Notes under the pieces: model-generated
The model's database searches: none
Seen by the model: only the letters and a program-made list of their open reading frames with translations
What the model was told of the DNA's origin: nothing
Assembly: GCA_963710275.1 (NCBI GenBank)
Contig: CAVPZS010000008.1
Coordinates: 62,001-126,000 of the forward strand
Direction of reading: 5' to 3'
Length of the DNA stretch: 64,000 nucleotides
DNA from: Rhodoblastus sp963710275
GTDB taxonomy: Bacteria; Pseudomonadota; Alphaproteobacteria; Rhizobiales; Beijerinckiaceae
Part shown: piece after piece, positions 38,012 through 48,455 of the stretch
Layout of the letters: every line of letters starts with the position of its first letter
How positions within the stretch are numbered: position 1 is the stretch's first letter
Made by a program: the position numbers and the translations under genes

Positions 38012-38031
38012 GATTCAAAGGGATAAGCCGC
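38012..38031. repeat. Right terminal inverted repeat of the IS1595-family transposon
   Basis: The exact complement of the left end at 34958-34977, followed by the second copy of the 8-bp target duplication TTCGAAAA (38032-38039). Confidence 0.95.
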
Positions 38032-38969
38032 TTCGAAAATTCAGCCGCAGGATCGTAGCTGAATGATGATTTGAGCGAATAAAGAATATCGTTTGCGTCT
38101 ACATGCTCAGCCGTGGTGCGGTTTACATTAAGAAATTTATCTACAGCCATGGCGTTAGGTACTTCTTTCTGAAGAGCGGATGTGCTGTCGATCATCATCC
38201 GCAAGATGCCGTAACCCAAGACCCAGCCGCGCGGGGTCTCCGTGTAGTCTCCATTTTTCCATTCGGGATCGGAACGGATCGCGTCGATCACCATGCGTCG
38301 CCAAAGGAGATTTCGGCCCGAAACTGGGATTGGCAAAGAGACGACAGGCATCACCCCATCCATCATGTCGGGATAGGCCTCCGCCCATTGCCAAGCATTC
38401 ATTCCGCCCATCGACATACCAAGAATTGCATGGAGGTGTGTTACCCCCAAAACTTCCGTGACCACTTTGTGCTGGAGGTCGACGATGTCGGCGTAATCGT
38501 AATCTGGGAATTTCATTTTCAATCCATCGCTCGGCTTGCTGGATTGGCCGTGACCGACACTGTCAGGAAAGATCAGAAAGTAGCGGCGCGAGTCGAGCGG
38601 GCGACCAGGATCAAAGAGCGCCTTCGCAAAAGTCGGGCTCAGCAGCGCGCGGCCGTCTGCCCCGGTCCAGTGCAAAACAAGGACAGCATTGTCGATCTCG
38701 CCTTTGCTGCTGCGGTGTGGTGTGCCCAAGGTCGAATAATGGATTTTGAGACGCGCCTGCTTCTGTCCATTGTGGAATTTATAATTGTCAAACCATGCAT
38801 CCGCTTGCGCGGCGGCGGGATTCACCCCTTGATCCCAAGGTGAAGCCGGTCCGCTCGCAGACGTGGCAGATGGCGAATACGATTGAGCATATGCGATGCC
38901 AGCAAGCATTGTTTTGGCGAGGAGGCCGAGTAGCACGGTGGCTACAGCGCGAGCGCGTTGGGACTTCAT

Positions 38970-39223
38970 GATAGTTCCTGCGATGAGGGCGGTGAATTAC
39001 CGAGAAGGGGCTACTCGCACATCGCCGTCGCAACGGTATCGAACGGAATTTCCGGTTGGAGTCAATTTTACGCATTCCACCAAAGCCGGGAATGACCGCT
39101 GACGGCGCTGCTGCGGACGATGCCGCGTAGGCATGAATGTCCCTGCAGAGCCAGGGGACTAAACCGCTTCGCGGTAACGGCGGCGAGATCGTGGGCTTGG
39201 AATAGCTGATGCGCGGCGCCTGA
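38970..39223. other. Spacer between the hydrolase start and the IS91-family recombinase
   Basis: About 250 bp without a supportable gene. It must hold the promoter of the leftward hydrolase gene. Small imperfect hairpins are visible (GTCCCTG...CAGGGGAC near 39140 and ACCGCTTCGCGGT near 39165). One of these may mark the left end of the IS91 element, but I cannot fix that end. Confidence 0.45.
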
Positions 39224-39264
39224 CCTGTCTCAAAATCATGGGGTTCAACCCCATGCGAGACAGG
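39224..39264. repeat. Nested palindrome at the head of the IS91-family element
   Basis: The outer arms CCTGTCTC (39224-39231) and GAGACAGG (39257-39264) enclose an inner 9-1-9 palindrome, CATGGGGTT / AACCCCATG (39237-39255). The structure ends 10 bp before the recombinase ATG. It could be a recombination site for the tyrosine recombinase, a terminus hairpin, or an operator. Confidence 0.7.
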
Positions 39265-39274
39265 AGCTTTCGCG

Positions 39275-40150
39275 ATGATCGACAATCCCAACAGCCCGTT
39301 GCGCCAGCGCATGATCGAAGACATGACGGCGCGCCGCTTCACCGAGAAGGTGCAGAAGGATTACCTTCGCAACGTGCGGAACTTTGCCGTCTTTCTTGGC
39401 CGTTCGCCGGACGCCGCCACGGCTGAAGACGTTCGGCTCTATCAGCTGCACATGGCCAAGCAGCTCATCGGCGCACCGACCATCAACGCCGCCGTCGCGG
39501 CGCTGCGCTTCTTCTTCAACGTTACGATCGATCGCCCTGACCTGGCTCGTCCTCTGACGGCCTTGCATCAGCCGCGCAGGGCGCCGATCGTGCTGAGCGA
39601 GGATGAAGTGGCCCGTCTCCTCGAAGCCGCGCCCGGCCTGAAGTACAAGGCCGCGTTCGGCGTCGCCTACGGCGCGGGATTGCGCGTCTCCGAGGTCGTG
39701 GCCCTGAAGGTGTCCGACATCGACAGCACGCGGATGACCTTGCGGGTCGAACAGGGAAAGGGCCAGCGGGACCGCTACGTCATGCTCTCGCCGCAACTGC
39801 TCGAATGGCTGCGCGACTGGTGGCGGGCAGCGCGACCCCAGGCCTGGCTGTTTCCAGGGATGAACCCGGTCAACCCGATGTCAGCCCGTCAGTTGAGCCG
39901 CGTCGTGCGCGAGACTGCGCGGGAGGCCGGCATCGCCAAGCGCGTGTCGCCCCATACCCTTCGGCACAGCTTCGCCACCCATCTCCTCGAACGCAACGTC
40001 GATATCCGCGTGATCCAGGTTCTGCTCGGCCACGCCAAGCTGGAGACGACGGCGCTCTACACCCGCGTCGCCGTCAACACGCTCCGAGACGTCACCAGCC
40101 CGCTGGAGCGTCTGTGCGTAAACCTGACAGGGCAAGCGCCGCCCGCCTGA
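39275..40150 (+). CDS. Tyrosine recombinase (IS91-associated integrase)
   Basis: A 291-residue XerC/XerD-like recombinase. The N-terminal SAM-like core-binding domain (1-100) is followed by a catalytic domain with Arg in GAGLRVSEVVAL, HTLRHSFATHLL (H-x2-R), and LLGHAKLETTALYTRV containing the second His and the nucleophile Tyr. All catalytic residues are present. It precedes the IS91 transposase by 10 bp and is presumably co-expressed. The palindrome directly upstream is a plausible target or regulatory site. Confidence 0.93.
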   Translation: MIDNPNSPLRQRMIEDMTARRFTEKVQKDYLRNVRNFAVFLGRSPDAATAEDVRLYQLHMAKQLIGAPTINAAVAALRFFFNVTIDRPDLARPLTALHQPRRAPIVLSEDEVARLLEAAPGLKYKAAFGVAYGAGLRVSEVVALKVSDIDSTRMTLRVEQGKGQRDRYVMLSPQLLEWLRDWWRAARPQAWLFPGMNPVNPMSARQLSRVVRETAREAGIAKRVSPHTLRHSFATHLLERNVDIRVIQVLLGHAKLETTALYTRVAVNTLRDVTSPLERLCVNLTGQAPPA

Positions 40151-40160
40151 CGGCGACGCC

Positions 40161-41408
40161 ATGGCGCGGCCTTCCCTGGAGGTCGCGGATATCCTGCGCG
40201 TTCACGGCGCCGCCTATGCGCGCGCCCACGCAGGACATCTCAGCCTCGGCCAGCTCAAGGTCATGTCGGCGATAACGGCCTGCCGCACCGCAACGCTCGG
40301 CGGTCATGTCGCGCGCTGCGACGACTGCGGCCATGTCGAGATCGCCTACAACTCCTGCCGCAACCGCCACTGCCCCAAATGCCAGGGCGCGGCGGCGCGG
40401 CAGTGGCTCGCCGAACGACAGGCCGAGTTGCTGCCGGTCGCCTACTATCATGTCGTCTTCACGCTGCCGACGCCGATCGCGGCCATCGCGTTCCAGAACA
40501 AGGCCGCGATCTACGACCTCCTGTTCAAAGCCGCCGCCGAAACTTTGATCACCATCGCCGCCGACCCCAAGCATCTTGGCGCCCGCGCCGGCATCACCGC
40601 CGTGCTCCACACCTGGGGTTCGGCGATGACCCACCATCCGCACATTCACATGATCGTCCCCGGCGGCGGCCTGTCGCCGGACGGCGCCCGCTGGATCGCC
40701 TGCAGGCCCGGCTTCTTCCTGCCAGTGCGCGTGCTGTCGCGCTTGTTCCGCCGGCTTTTCCTCGAAGGACTTGCCGCGCTTCACCATGCCGGCCGCCTGG
40801 CCTTTTTCGGCGATCTCGCCGCGCTCGCCGGCAAGGAGGCCTTCGCGGCCGCGCTCGCCCCGGTGCGCCGATCGGAATGGATCGTCTACGCCAAGCGCCC
40901 CTTCGCCGGGCCAGAAGCCGTGCTCGCCTATCTCTCGCGCTACACCCACCGCGTGGCGATCTCCAACAGCCGCCTCCTTGGCTTCGACGGCGGGAATGTC
41001 ACCTTTCGCTGGAAAGATTATCGCGCCCGGGGTAAGGCGTCAGGCAGAAGCTGGATCAAGTCGATGTCGCTGTCGGCGGACGAGTTCATCCGCCGTTTTC
41101 TCATGCACGTCCTGCCCAGCGGCTTCCATCGCATCCGCCACTACGGGCTGTTCGCCAGCCAGAGGCGCGCCGCAAATATCACGCGCCTGCGCCAACTCAT
41201 TCCCAAGACCGAGGACGCCGAAAGACCTCAGCTCGATCTCGGCGCGACAAGCCAAGCGCCGCAAACGATAACGCCAGATCCTTCCGAGGCGACGGCGCTC
41301 AAAGCCTGCCCTTGCTGCGCTGGGCGCATGCGCGTCGTCGAGACTTTTGCGCGCGGCGCGACGCCGCGCGGCTTCAAGACCGATTGCGCGGGGTTCGACA
41401 CCTCATGA
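40161..41408 (+). CDS. IS91-family transposase (HUH, rolling-circle)
   Basis: A 415-residue Y2-type transposase. An N-terminal zinc-binding region (CDDCGH, CRNRHCPKCQ) precedes the HUH motif HHPHIHMIVPGG and the tyrosine segment YLSRYTHRVAIS. The C-terminal part has a further CPCC zinc-like motif. It would nick and transfer one strand from the ori end to a tetranucleotide target. It lies 10 bp after the recombinase gene. No disabling change is visible. Confidence 0.93.
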   Translation: MARPSLEVADILRVHGAAYARAHAGHLSLGQLKVMSAITACRTATLGGHVARCDDCGHVEIAYNSCRNRHCPKCQGAAARQWLAERQAELLPVAYYHVVFTLPTPIAAIAFQNKAAIYDLLFKAAAETLITIAADPKHLGARAGITAVLHTWGSAMTHHPHIHMIVPGGGLSPDGARWIACRPGFFLPVRVLSRLFRRLFLEGLAALHHAGRLAFFGDLAALAGKEAFAAALAPVRRSEWIVYAKRPFAGPEAVLAYLSRYTHRVAISNSRLLGFDGGNVTFRWKDYRARGKASGRSWIKSMSLSADEFIRRFLMHVLPSGFHRIRHYGLFASQRRAANITRLRQLIPKTEDAERPQLDLGATSQAPQTITPDPSEATALKACPCCAGRMRVVETFARGATPRGFKTDCAGFDTS

Positions 41409-41697
41409 CCAAAACCAAAGGCCGCCCGCACGCTGCCGACATTGCGTCGACGCCCAAAGGCGCCGGCCATGACGATCTCGTCGCATCAGCGCCCAAAGCG
41501 CAAGAAACCGTGCGTCTCATCAAACTCAACGTCGCAACAGCCGCCATCGGCCGCCGTCAAAACGCCCCGCGCCCATCCCTTCAAAAGCTTCTCGCCAGCC
41601 GGACAGCCCTCAGAGCCAGGACGCCCCTTCCGTAATCCCCATAGATCGCCGTCTCAACCATCGAGCTCAACGTCCCGCGGTTTCCTCCCATGGAGGC

Positions 41698-41754
41698 TTT
41701 CGGTCGCCGGCCCGCCGGCGACACGCAGCATCCGTGATGGGCCGGCGACCGAAA
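41698..41754. repeat. 16-bp perfect inverted repeat near the right end of the IS91 element
   Basis: The arms TTTCGGTCGCCGGCCC (41698-41713) and GGGCCGGCGACCGAAA (41739-41754) are separated by 25 bases. The left arm can also pair within itself and the loop (GTCGCCGG / CCGGCGAC, 41703-41722), giving two competing hairpins. The rest of 41409-41807 has no supportable gene. The repeat could be the replication-origin hairpin of the element or a terminator between it and the convergent ABC-F gene. Confidence 0.7.
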
Positions 41755-41807
41755 CCCTTCACATATTCAGCCCTTTTGAACCATTTTCCTCAACCAGCGC
41801 GCGATGG

Positions 41808-43688
<1,881 letters not shown>

Positions 43689-43850
43689 GGGGGCTTTTTA
43701 CGCGACGGGGCGGGGAGGGCAAGTTTTTTGGCGCGGGCGGAGCATGGCTTGCCGATAAACCTGTTTTCTAAACTTAAGATATCCGAACCTCAGGCGTCGC
43801 AGCGCGTTCAACTCTGGAAGGCGTCAGTATTAACTGTCGAGGGCGGCGTC

Positions 43851-44279
43851 ATGCGTCATATTGTCCCAAAATCTATTGTTCTCGCTTCATTTCTCCTGAT
43901 CCCGGCGGCAGCGGAGGCGAGGGTCCACATACGCGTGGACCTGTCTTCGCAGCGCATGGACGTGGAATCGTCTTCAGGCGCCTATTCCTGGCGGATTTCC
44001 TCCGCGCGCGACGGCTATGTGACGCCGCGCGGGACATTCTCGGCGCACAGCCTGCAGAGAATGCATTACTCGCGGAAATACCACCATTCGCCCATGCCGC
44101 ATTCGATCTTCTTCTACGGCGGCTACGCCATTCACGGCACTTACGCGACGCGCGCCCTCGGTCGTCCGGCCTCGCATGGCTGCATCCGGATTTCCCCTTC
44201 AGCCGCCGCCACCCTTTATGCGCTGGTGCGCGCAGAGGGCGCGAGCATCACCATCACAGGTTCGCCGCCCAGGTGGTGA
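43851..44279 (+). CDS. L,D-transpeptidase (YkuD-fold) family protein
   Basis: A 142-residue secreted protein. The signal peptide (IVLASFLLIPAAAEA, cleavage near 22-24) is followed by a minimal catalytic domain. The YkuD motif is seen as YAIHGTYATRALGRPASHGCIRIS, with the catalytic Cys in SHGCIRI. It would make 3-3 peptidoglycan cross-links or attach proteins to the wall in the periplasm. It stands alone, divergent from the ABC-F gene. Confidence 0.92.
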   Translation: MRHIVPKSIVLASFLLIPAAAEARVHIRVDLSSQRMDVESSSGAYSWRISSARDGYVTPRGTFSAHSLQRMHYSRKYHHSPMPHSIFFYGGYAIHGTYATRALGRPASHGCIRISPSAAATLYALVRAEGASITITGSPPRW

Positions 44280-44311
44280 CCGGGTGACCGGGTCGCCTGG
44301 CTCGGTGCGTC

Positions 44312-44773
44312 TCACCCCCGGCCGCGATAGGGCGTCGCGCCCTGGTCCGGCAGCCAGAGGCCCTTGGGCGGCTCGCCGGTCTGCCAGAAAACGTCGATGG
44401 GCATGCCGCCGCGCGGATACCAGTAGCCGCCGATGCGCAGCCAGCGCGGCGCCAGAGCCGCGACCAGATCCTTGGCGATGCGGATGGTGCAGGCCTCGTG
44501 GAAGGCGCCGTGATTGCGAAACGAGGTTAGGTATAGTTTTAAACTCTTTGATTCAATGAGATATTCATCTGGAACATAATCGATCACGAGATGGGCGAAA
44601 TCCGGCTGTCCCGTGACCGGGCAGAGCGAAGTGAATTCGGGTTGGGTGAAGCGGGCGACATAATCCACGTCGGGGTGCGGATTGGGCACCCGGTCGAGCG
44701 TCGCCTCGTCGGGGCTTTGCGGCGCTTGCGCCTGCGCGCCGAGCAGGCCGGCGCCATCATGTGTCCTGACCAT
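44312..44773 (-). CDS. queF: NADPH-dependent 7-cyano-7-deazaguanine reductase QueF
   Basis: A 153-residue type I QueF, which reduces preQ0 to preQ1 in queuosine biosynthesis. The active-site Cys lies in FTSLCPVTGQPDFAHL, the QueF motif ESKSLKLYLTSFRNH follows, and FHEACT is conserved. The length is that of the short, single-domain type. ATG 44773 gives the family start; the frame is open further upstream antisense to enolase, which I discount. It is divergent from eno across about 155 bp. Confidence 0.94.
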   Translation of the reverse strand: MVRTHDGAGLLGAQAQAPQSPDEATLDRVPNPHPDVDYVARFTQPEFTSLCPVTGQPDFAHLVIDYVPDEYLIESKSLKLYLTSFRNHGAFHEACTIRIAKDLVAALAPRWLRIGGYWYPRGGMPIDVFWQTGEPPKGLWLPDQGATPYRGRG

Positions 44774-44929
44774 GTCCAATATCCTTTTGGCGCGATTTAA
44801 CCCTGGCTGCGTTTTGCGGCAAGGAAAAGCCGCTCTGCGGCCAATCGTCCTCTTTTTTATTTCATGCAACGGGCGTAGAAGGCCGGCATTGTCGCCGGAA
44901 ATGGCGCAGCTATCGCCCAGGGGAGCCGA

Positions 44930-46214
44930 ATGACTGAGATTATCGACATTGTCGCCCGCGAAATCATGGACTCGCGCGGCAATCCCACCGTCGAAGTCGA
45001 TGTGACGCTGGAAGACGGCTCGTTCGGCCGCGCCGCGGTGCCGTCGGGCGCCTCGACGGGCACCCGCGAAGCCGTCGAACTGCGTGACGGCGACAAGGCC
45101 CGCTTCGGCGGCAAGGGCGTGCTGAAAGCCGTCGAATCCGTCAATGGCGAGATTTTCGACGCCATTTCCGGCCTCGACGCCGAAGATCAGGTCCATGTCG
45201 ACCAGGCGCTGATCGAGCTCGACGGCACGCCCAACAAGGCGCGTCTCGGCGCCAACGCCATCCTCGGCGTGTCCATGGCGGTGGCCAAGGCCGCGGCCGA
45301 CGCCTCGGGCCTGCCGCTTTACCGCTATATCGGGGGAACCCAGGCCCGCGTGCTGCCGACGCCGATGATGAACATCATCAACGGCGGCGCCCATGCCGAC
45401 AATCCCATCGATTTCCAGGAATTCATGATCATTCCGCTCGGCGCCGAGTCGCTCAAGGAAGCGGTGCGCTGGGGCGCGGAAGTGTTCCACGGCCTGAAGT
45501 CGGCGCTGAAAAAGGCGGGACAGAACACCAATGTCGGCGACGAAGGCGGCTTCGCGCCCAACCTGCCGTCCGCCGAGGCGGCGCTTGATTTCGTCGTCAA
45601 GGCCATCGAGACCGCAGGCTTCAAGCCGGGCCAGGACATCGCCATCGGCCTCGACGCCGCCGCCAGCGAGTTCTTCAAGGACGGCGCCTATCACTATGAA
45701 GGCGAAGGCAAGGTCCGCTCGATCCAGCAGCAGGCCGAATATCTGGCGAAACTCGCCGCCGCCTATCCGATCGTCTCGATCGAGGACGGCAACGCCGAGC
45801 AGGACTGGGAAGGCTGGAAGATCACCACCGACCTGCTCGGGAAAAAGCTCCAGATCGTCGGCGACGACATTTTCGTCACCAATGTCGCGCATCCTCTCCG
45901 AGGGCATCAAGAAGGGCATCGCCAATTCGATCCTGATCAAGGTCAACCAGATCGGCACCCTGACCGAGACGCTCGCCGCGGTCGAAATGGCGCATCGCGC
46001 CGGTTATACCGCGGTGATGTCGCATCGCTCGGGTGAAACCGAAGACGCGACCATCGCCGATCTCGCGGTCGCCACCAATTGCGGACAGATCAAGACCGGT
46101 TCGATGGCCCGCTCCGACCGGTTGGCCAAGTACAACCAATTGATCCGCATCGAGGAAGAACTCGGCAAGCAGGCGGTCTACGCCGGCCGCGCGGCGCTGA
46201 AGGCGCTGGCGTAA
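44930..46214 (+). CDS. eno: Enolase, frame broken near 45884-45890
   Basis: Enolase converts 2-phosphoglycerate to phosphoenolpyruvate in the cytosol. The first frame has AREIMDSRGNPTVEVDV, GANAILGVSMAVA, NIINGGAHADNPIDFQEFMI, DEGGFAPNL and SIEDGNAEQDWEGW up to VGDDIFVTN. The next frame resumes ILSEGIKKGIANSILIKVNQIGTLTET and ends with MSHRSGETED and AGRAALKALA. Removing one base in GTCGCGC joins them into 427 residues, exactly the family length. eno is normally essential and single-copy, so this is best read as a sequence error. A strong terminator follows. Confidence 0.96.
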
Positions 46215-46239
46215 GCTTTTCCGCCATCGCATTTTTGGA

Positions 46240-46267
46240 GGGATGCGCCCCGGCGCATCCCTTTTTT
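46240..46267 (+). terminator. Rho-independent terminator after eno
   Basis: The stem GGGATGCG (46240-46247) / CGCATCCC (46254-46261) encloses a 6-base loop and is followed by six T residues. It is 25 bp after the eno stop. Confidence 0.95.
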
Positions 46268-46461
46268 GTTGGCTGCCGCCCAAAAAACGCTTTGTTCGCG
46301 CAAAGCTTGGGCGCGGCGCCCAACATCGCGGCTTGCCTGCCAAACAGGCGTCCGCCTAGACTTGAGTTTCTCCGAGGGCTGCGATTTGATCGAAGGCGAA
46401 AAGGCCACGCCCGTCGGTGCGGACCAGGCGCCGCGAAATTCGCCGCGCGCCGACGCCGCGC

Positions 46462-47519
46462 ATGACCGGGTTTTTCGACTCGCCGGTCCGCAACTTCATC
46501 GGGTTGAGTTTCCTGCTCGTATTGGTCGTGGTCGCCGCGACGCTGGGCTACATGGCCTGCGGCTGGAGTTTCCATGACGCCTTCTACATGGTCGTCGTGA
46601 CGCTCTACACCGTCGGCTACAACGAAGTCCGGCCGATCGACACGCCTGCTCTTTACGCCATCACTCTCTCCCTGATCGTCTTCGGCTGCAGCGGGATGAT
46701 CTTCCTCACCGGCGTCGTGGTGCAGTTCATCACGCTCAGCCAGATCAACAAGGTATCGGGGCTCAAACTCATGACCAGGCAGATCGACCAACTCGAGGGC
46801 CATGTCATCGTCTGCGGCTTCGGCCATCTGGGAAGCGTGTTGTGCCGGGCGCTGCGCGCCTCCAGCGCCGGCTTCGTCGTGATCGAAGAACGCGAGGCGC
46901 GGGCCGCGGAAGCGCGGGCCAAGGGGTTCCTGTGCGTCGAGGGCGACGCCTCGGATGAGGCGACGCTGCTGGCGGCCGGCGTAAATCGCGCCCATGCGCT
47001 GTCGACGGTGCTGGGAAACGACGCCTCAACGTGTTCATCACCCTGAGCGCGCGGGCGCTCAATCCTGACCTGCTGATCGTCGCGCGCGGCGAATTGCCCT
47101 CGACCGAGAACAAGCTGCTGCAGGCCGGCGCCGACAAGGTGGTGCTGCCAACCCATATCGGCGGCGAGCGCATTGCGGAAATGCTGCTCTACCAGGAATC
47201 GGCGCGCTATCTCGAAGGCATCGAGCGGTCGCATGGTTTCCAGCGGGCGCTGCATTCCTTCGGCATGGAGCTGGAGGTGATCACCGCCGAGCCGCGCAGC
47301 CCTGCGGCGGGCATGTCGGTGCAGGCGATCGAGCGCCAGTCCAAGGGCGCGTTCTTCATCGTCCAGATCAACCGCCGCGACGGCGACGTGCACACCAATC
47401 CGCCCGCGGCCACGCTGGTCGGCGAGGGCGACGGCGTGGTCCTGATCGGGCGGCCGAACCGCGCGGAAATGCTGACCGCGCTCTTCCATCCCAAGGCTTT
47501 TTCGGGGGCGCGGGGGTAA
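46462..47519 (+). CDS. Two-helix potassium channel with RCK (TrkA-N/TrkA-C) domains, frame broken by one base
   Basis: Two transmembrane helices flank a pore loop with the filter TLYTVGYNEVRP (GYNE rather than GYGD). A TrkA-N Rossmann domain follows (VIVCGFGHLGSVLCRAL, VVIEE), then a TrkA-C domain in the next frame (EITAEP to VVLIGRPN). The break is at 47027-47029 (TCAAC), where one A is probably missing from TCAAACGTG; repair gives SNVFITLSARALNP, the usual sequence. The whole is about 352 residues. It would conduct K+ under nucleotide control. GTG 46417 is an alternative start. Confidence 0.85.
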
Positions 47520-47539
47520 GGTCGTTTCTGGAGGTCACC

Positions 47540-47836
47540 ATGCGCTTTCTTGCCCTGTTCTTCGCCGGCGCCTTTCTGTGCAACGCCATCCCGCATCTGA
47601 CCGCCGGACTGCGCGGCGAGCTTTTCCCTTCGCCGTTTTCAAAACCGCGCGGGGTCGGTCCGTCGTCGCCGCTGGCGAATTTCCTGTGGGGCGGCCTCAA
47701 TTTCATTATCGGAGCGCTTTTGCTTGGCGCGCACCCGATCGCGGTAGGCTTCAATCTGGATACGCTGGCGCTTTTCGTCGGGGCGCTGGCGCTTGGCGCG
47801 CCATTGTCCGCGCGTTTCGGCAAGGTGCGAAATTGA
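47540..47836 (+). CDS. Small hypothetical membrane protein
   Basis: A 98-residue protein with an N-terminal hydrophobic helix (FLALFFAGAFLCNAI), a short polar loop with FPSPFSKPRGVGPSSP, and two more hydrophobic segments. ATG 47540 has a GGAGG ribosome site. It begins 20 bp after the channel gene and may be co-transcribed. No family is recognised with confidence. Confidence 0.7.
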   Translation: MRFLALFFAGAFLCNAIPHLTAGLRGELFPSPFSKPRGVGPSSPLANFLWGGLNFIIGALLLGAHPIAVGFNLDTLALFVGALALGAPLSARFGKVRN

Positions 47837-47957
47837 CCGGGGATCGAAGTGGGCGGCTGCGTTTCGAAGCCGAGCGCGATGCTCAAGGCGCGCAATTCGA
47901 CTCATTTCCCTCGCTGAGTTTAACCCGGGCCTAACCTTATTGGGCGAAGATGCCGGC

Positions 47958-48311
47958 ATGGTTGTTCGTACGCGTCTCGCCTCAGTCCTCCTTCCGCTCG
48001 CCTTCTACGTCTTCTCCGGAGCCGTGGGCAGCTTCTTCATTTGGCACGCCTTCCACGGCGAGCGCGGCATCGCCGCCGACCTCGAATATCGCCGCCAGAT
48101 GACAGACGTCGAAGCGCAGTTGAAAACCGTGCGCGCCGAGAAGGCGCAATGGCAGAAGCGCATCGACCTGTTGCGCGGGCCCGAAATCGACCGCGACCTG
48201 CTGGACGAGGAAGCGCGCAACCTGCTCAATCGCGTCAACAAGACCGACCTGCTGGTGCTGCTCCCTCCGGCCAAGACCGACAGCGGCGCCACGCCCCGCA
48301 GGCAGAACTGA
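47958..48311 (+). CDS. ftsB: FtsB/DivIC-family septum formation initiator
   Basis: A 117-residue bitopic protein. A short cytoplasmic N-terminus is followed by a transmembrane helix (11-30), a periplasmic coiled coil (DVEAQLKTVRAEKAQWQKRI) and the DivIC tail RGPEIDRDLLDEEARNLLN. FtsB joins FtsL and FtsQ in the divisome. The place between eno and pdhA is the usual alphaproteobacterial context. The frame is open upstream; ATG 47958 begins the conserved part. Confidence 0.88.
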   Translation: MVVRTRLASVLLPLAFYVFSGAVGSFFIWHAFHGERGIAADLEYRRQMTDVEAQLKTVRAEKAQWQKRIDLLRGPEIDRDLLDEEARNLLNRVNKTDLLVLLPPAKTDSGATPRRQN

Positions 48312-48455
48312 TCTTTTCGTAACATAAGCGTGACGGAGGCGCTCGCGCGCCGCGTCTCGCTTTTTCCCCGGCTTCACGCTAGTTTCAGTGGCAAATCGTC
48401 CACGATTTGCCGTTGCTTCCTTGCGCGGCGACAGCGGGGCCGCCGGGGAGGATCA

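Larger units (their letters stand above)
34958..38031. mobile_element. IS1595-family transposon with passenger genes (toxin-antitoxin, GIY-YIG-like, unknown)
   Basis: A 3074-bp element bounded by perfect 20-bp inverted repeats and an 8-bp target duplication TTCGAAAA (34950-34957 and 38032-38039). Both the ends and the duplication length fit the IS1595 family. Besides the transposase (35043-35981) it carries four passenger genes: a GIY-YIG-like protein, an unknown protein, and a HigB/HigA-like pair. The passenger part is visibly richer in A+T than the surrounding chromosome, indicating a foreign origin. The element interrupts the hydrolase gene in frame. Confidence 0.93.
34721..38969 (-). pseudogene. 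Secreted MetX-like alpha/beta hydrolase, split by the IS1595-type element
   Basis: The N-terminal part (38969 down to 38040) has a signal peptide, the oxyanion sequence VLHWTGADG, and the nucleophile elbow GMSMGG. The C-terminal part (34957 down to 34721) has the acid and base regions ALNFSDDEFNPDRL and SPGHFTM. The 3074-bp element at 34958-38031 separates them, dividing the Ser-Asp-His triad. Deleting the element and one 8-bp repeat joins the parts in frame (AAEF-SNIKTKIFAL) to give 388 residues, the family length. Family members acylate or hydrolyse small metabolites. No other lesion is visible, so the insertion looks recent. Confidence 0.93.
39224..41777 (+). mobile_element. IS91-family element with accessory tyrosine recombinase (ends approximate)
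   Basis: A tyrosine recombinase gene and an IS91 transposase gene lie 10 bp apart in the same direction, a known pairing in this rolling-circle family. The right side contains a 16-bp inverted repeat (41698-41754) and, further on, a GAAC tetranucleotide (41778-41781). IS91 elements insert next to GAAC, so the right end is placed provisionally at 41777. The left end is uncertain; the palindrome at 39224 is used as a minimum boundary. No target duplication is expected for this family. Confidence 0.75.

Noticed and set aside
41409..41640. Possible small genes after the IS91 transposase
   Set aside because: The frames lack ribosome sites and recognisable sequence; the stretch fits the non-coding tail of the element.
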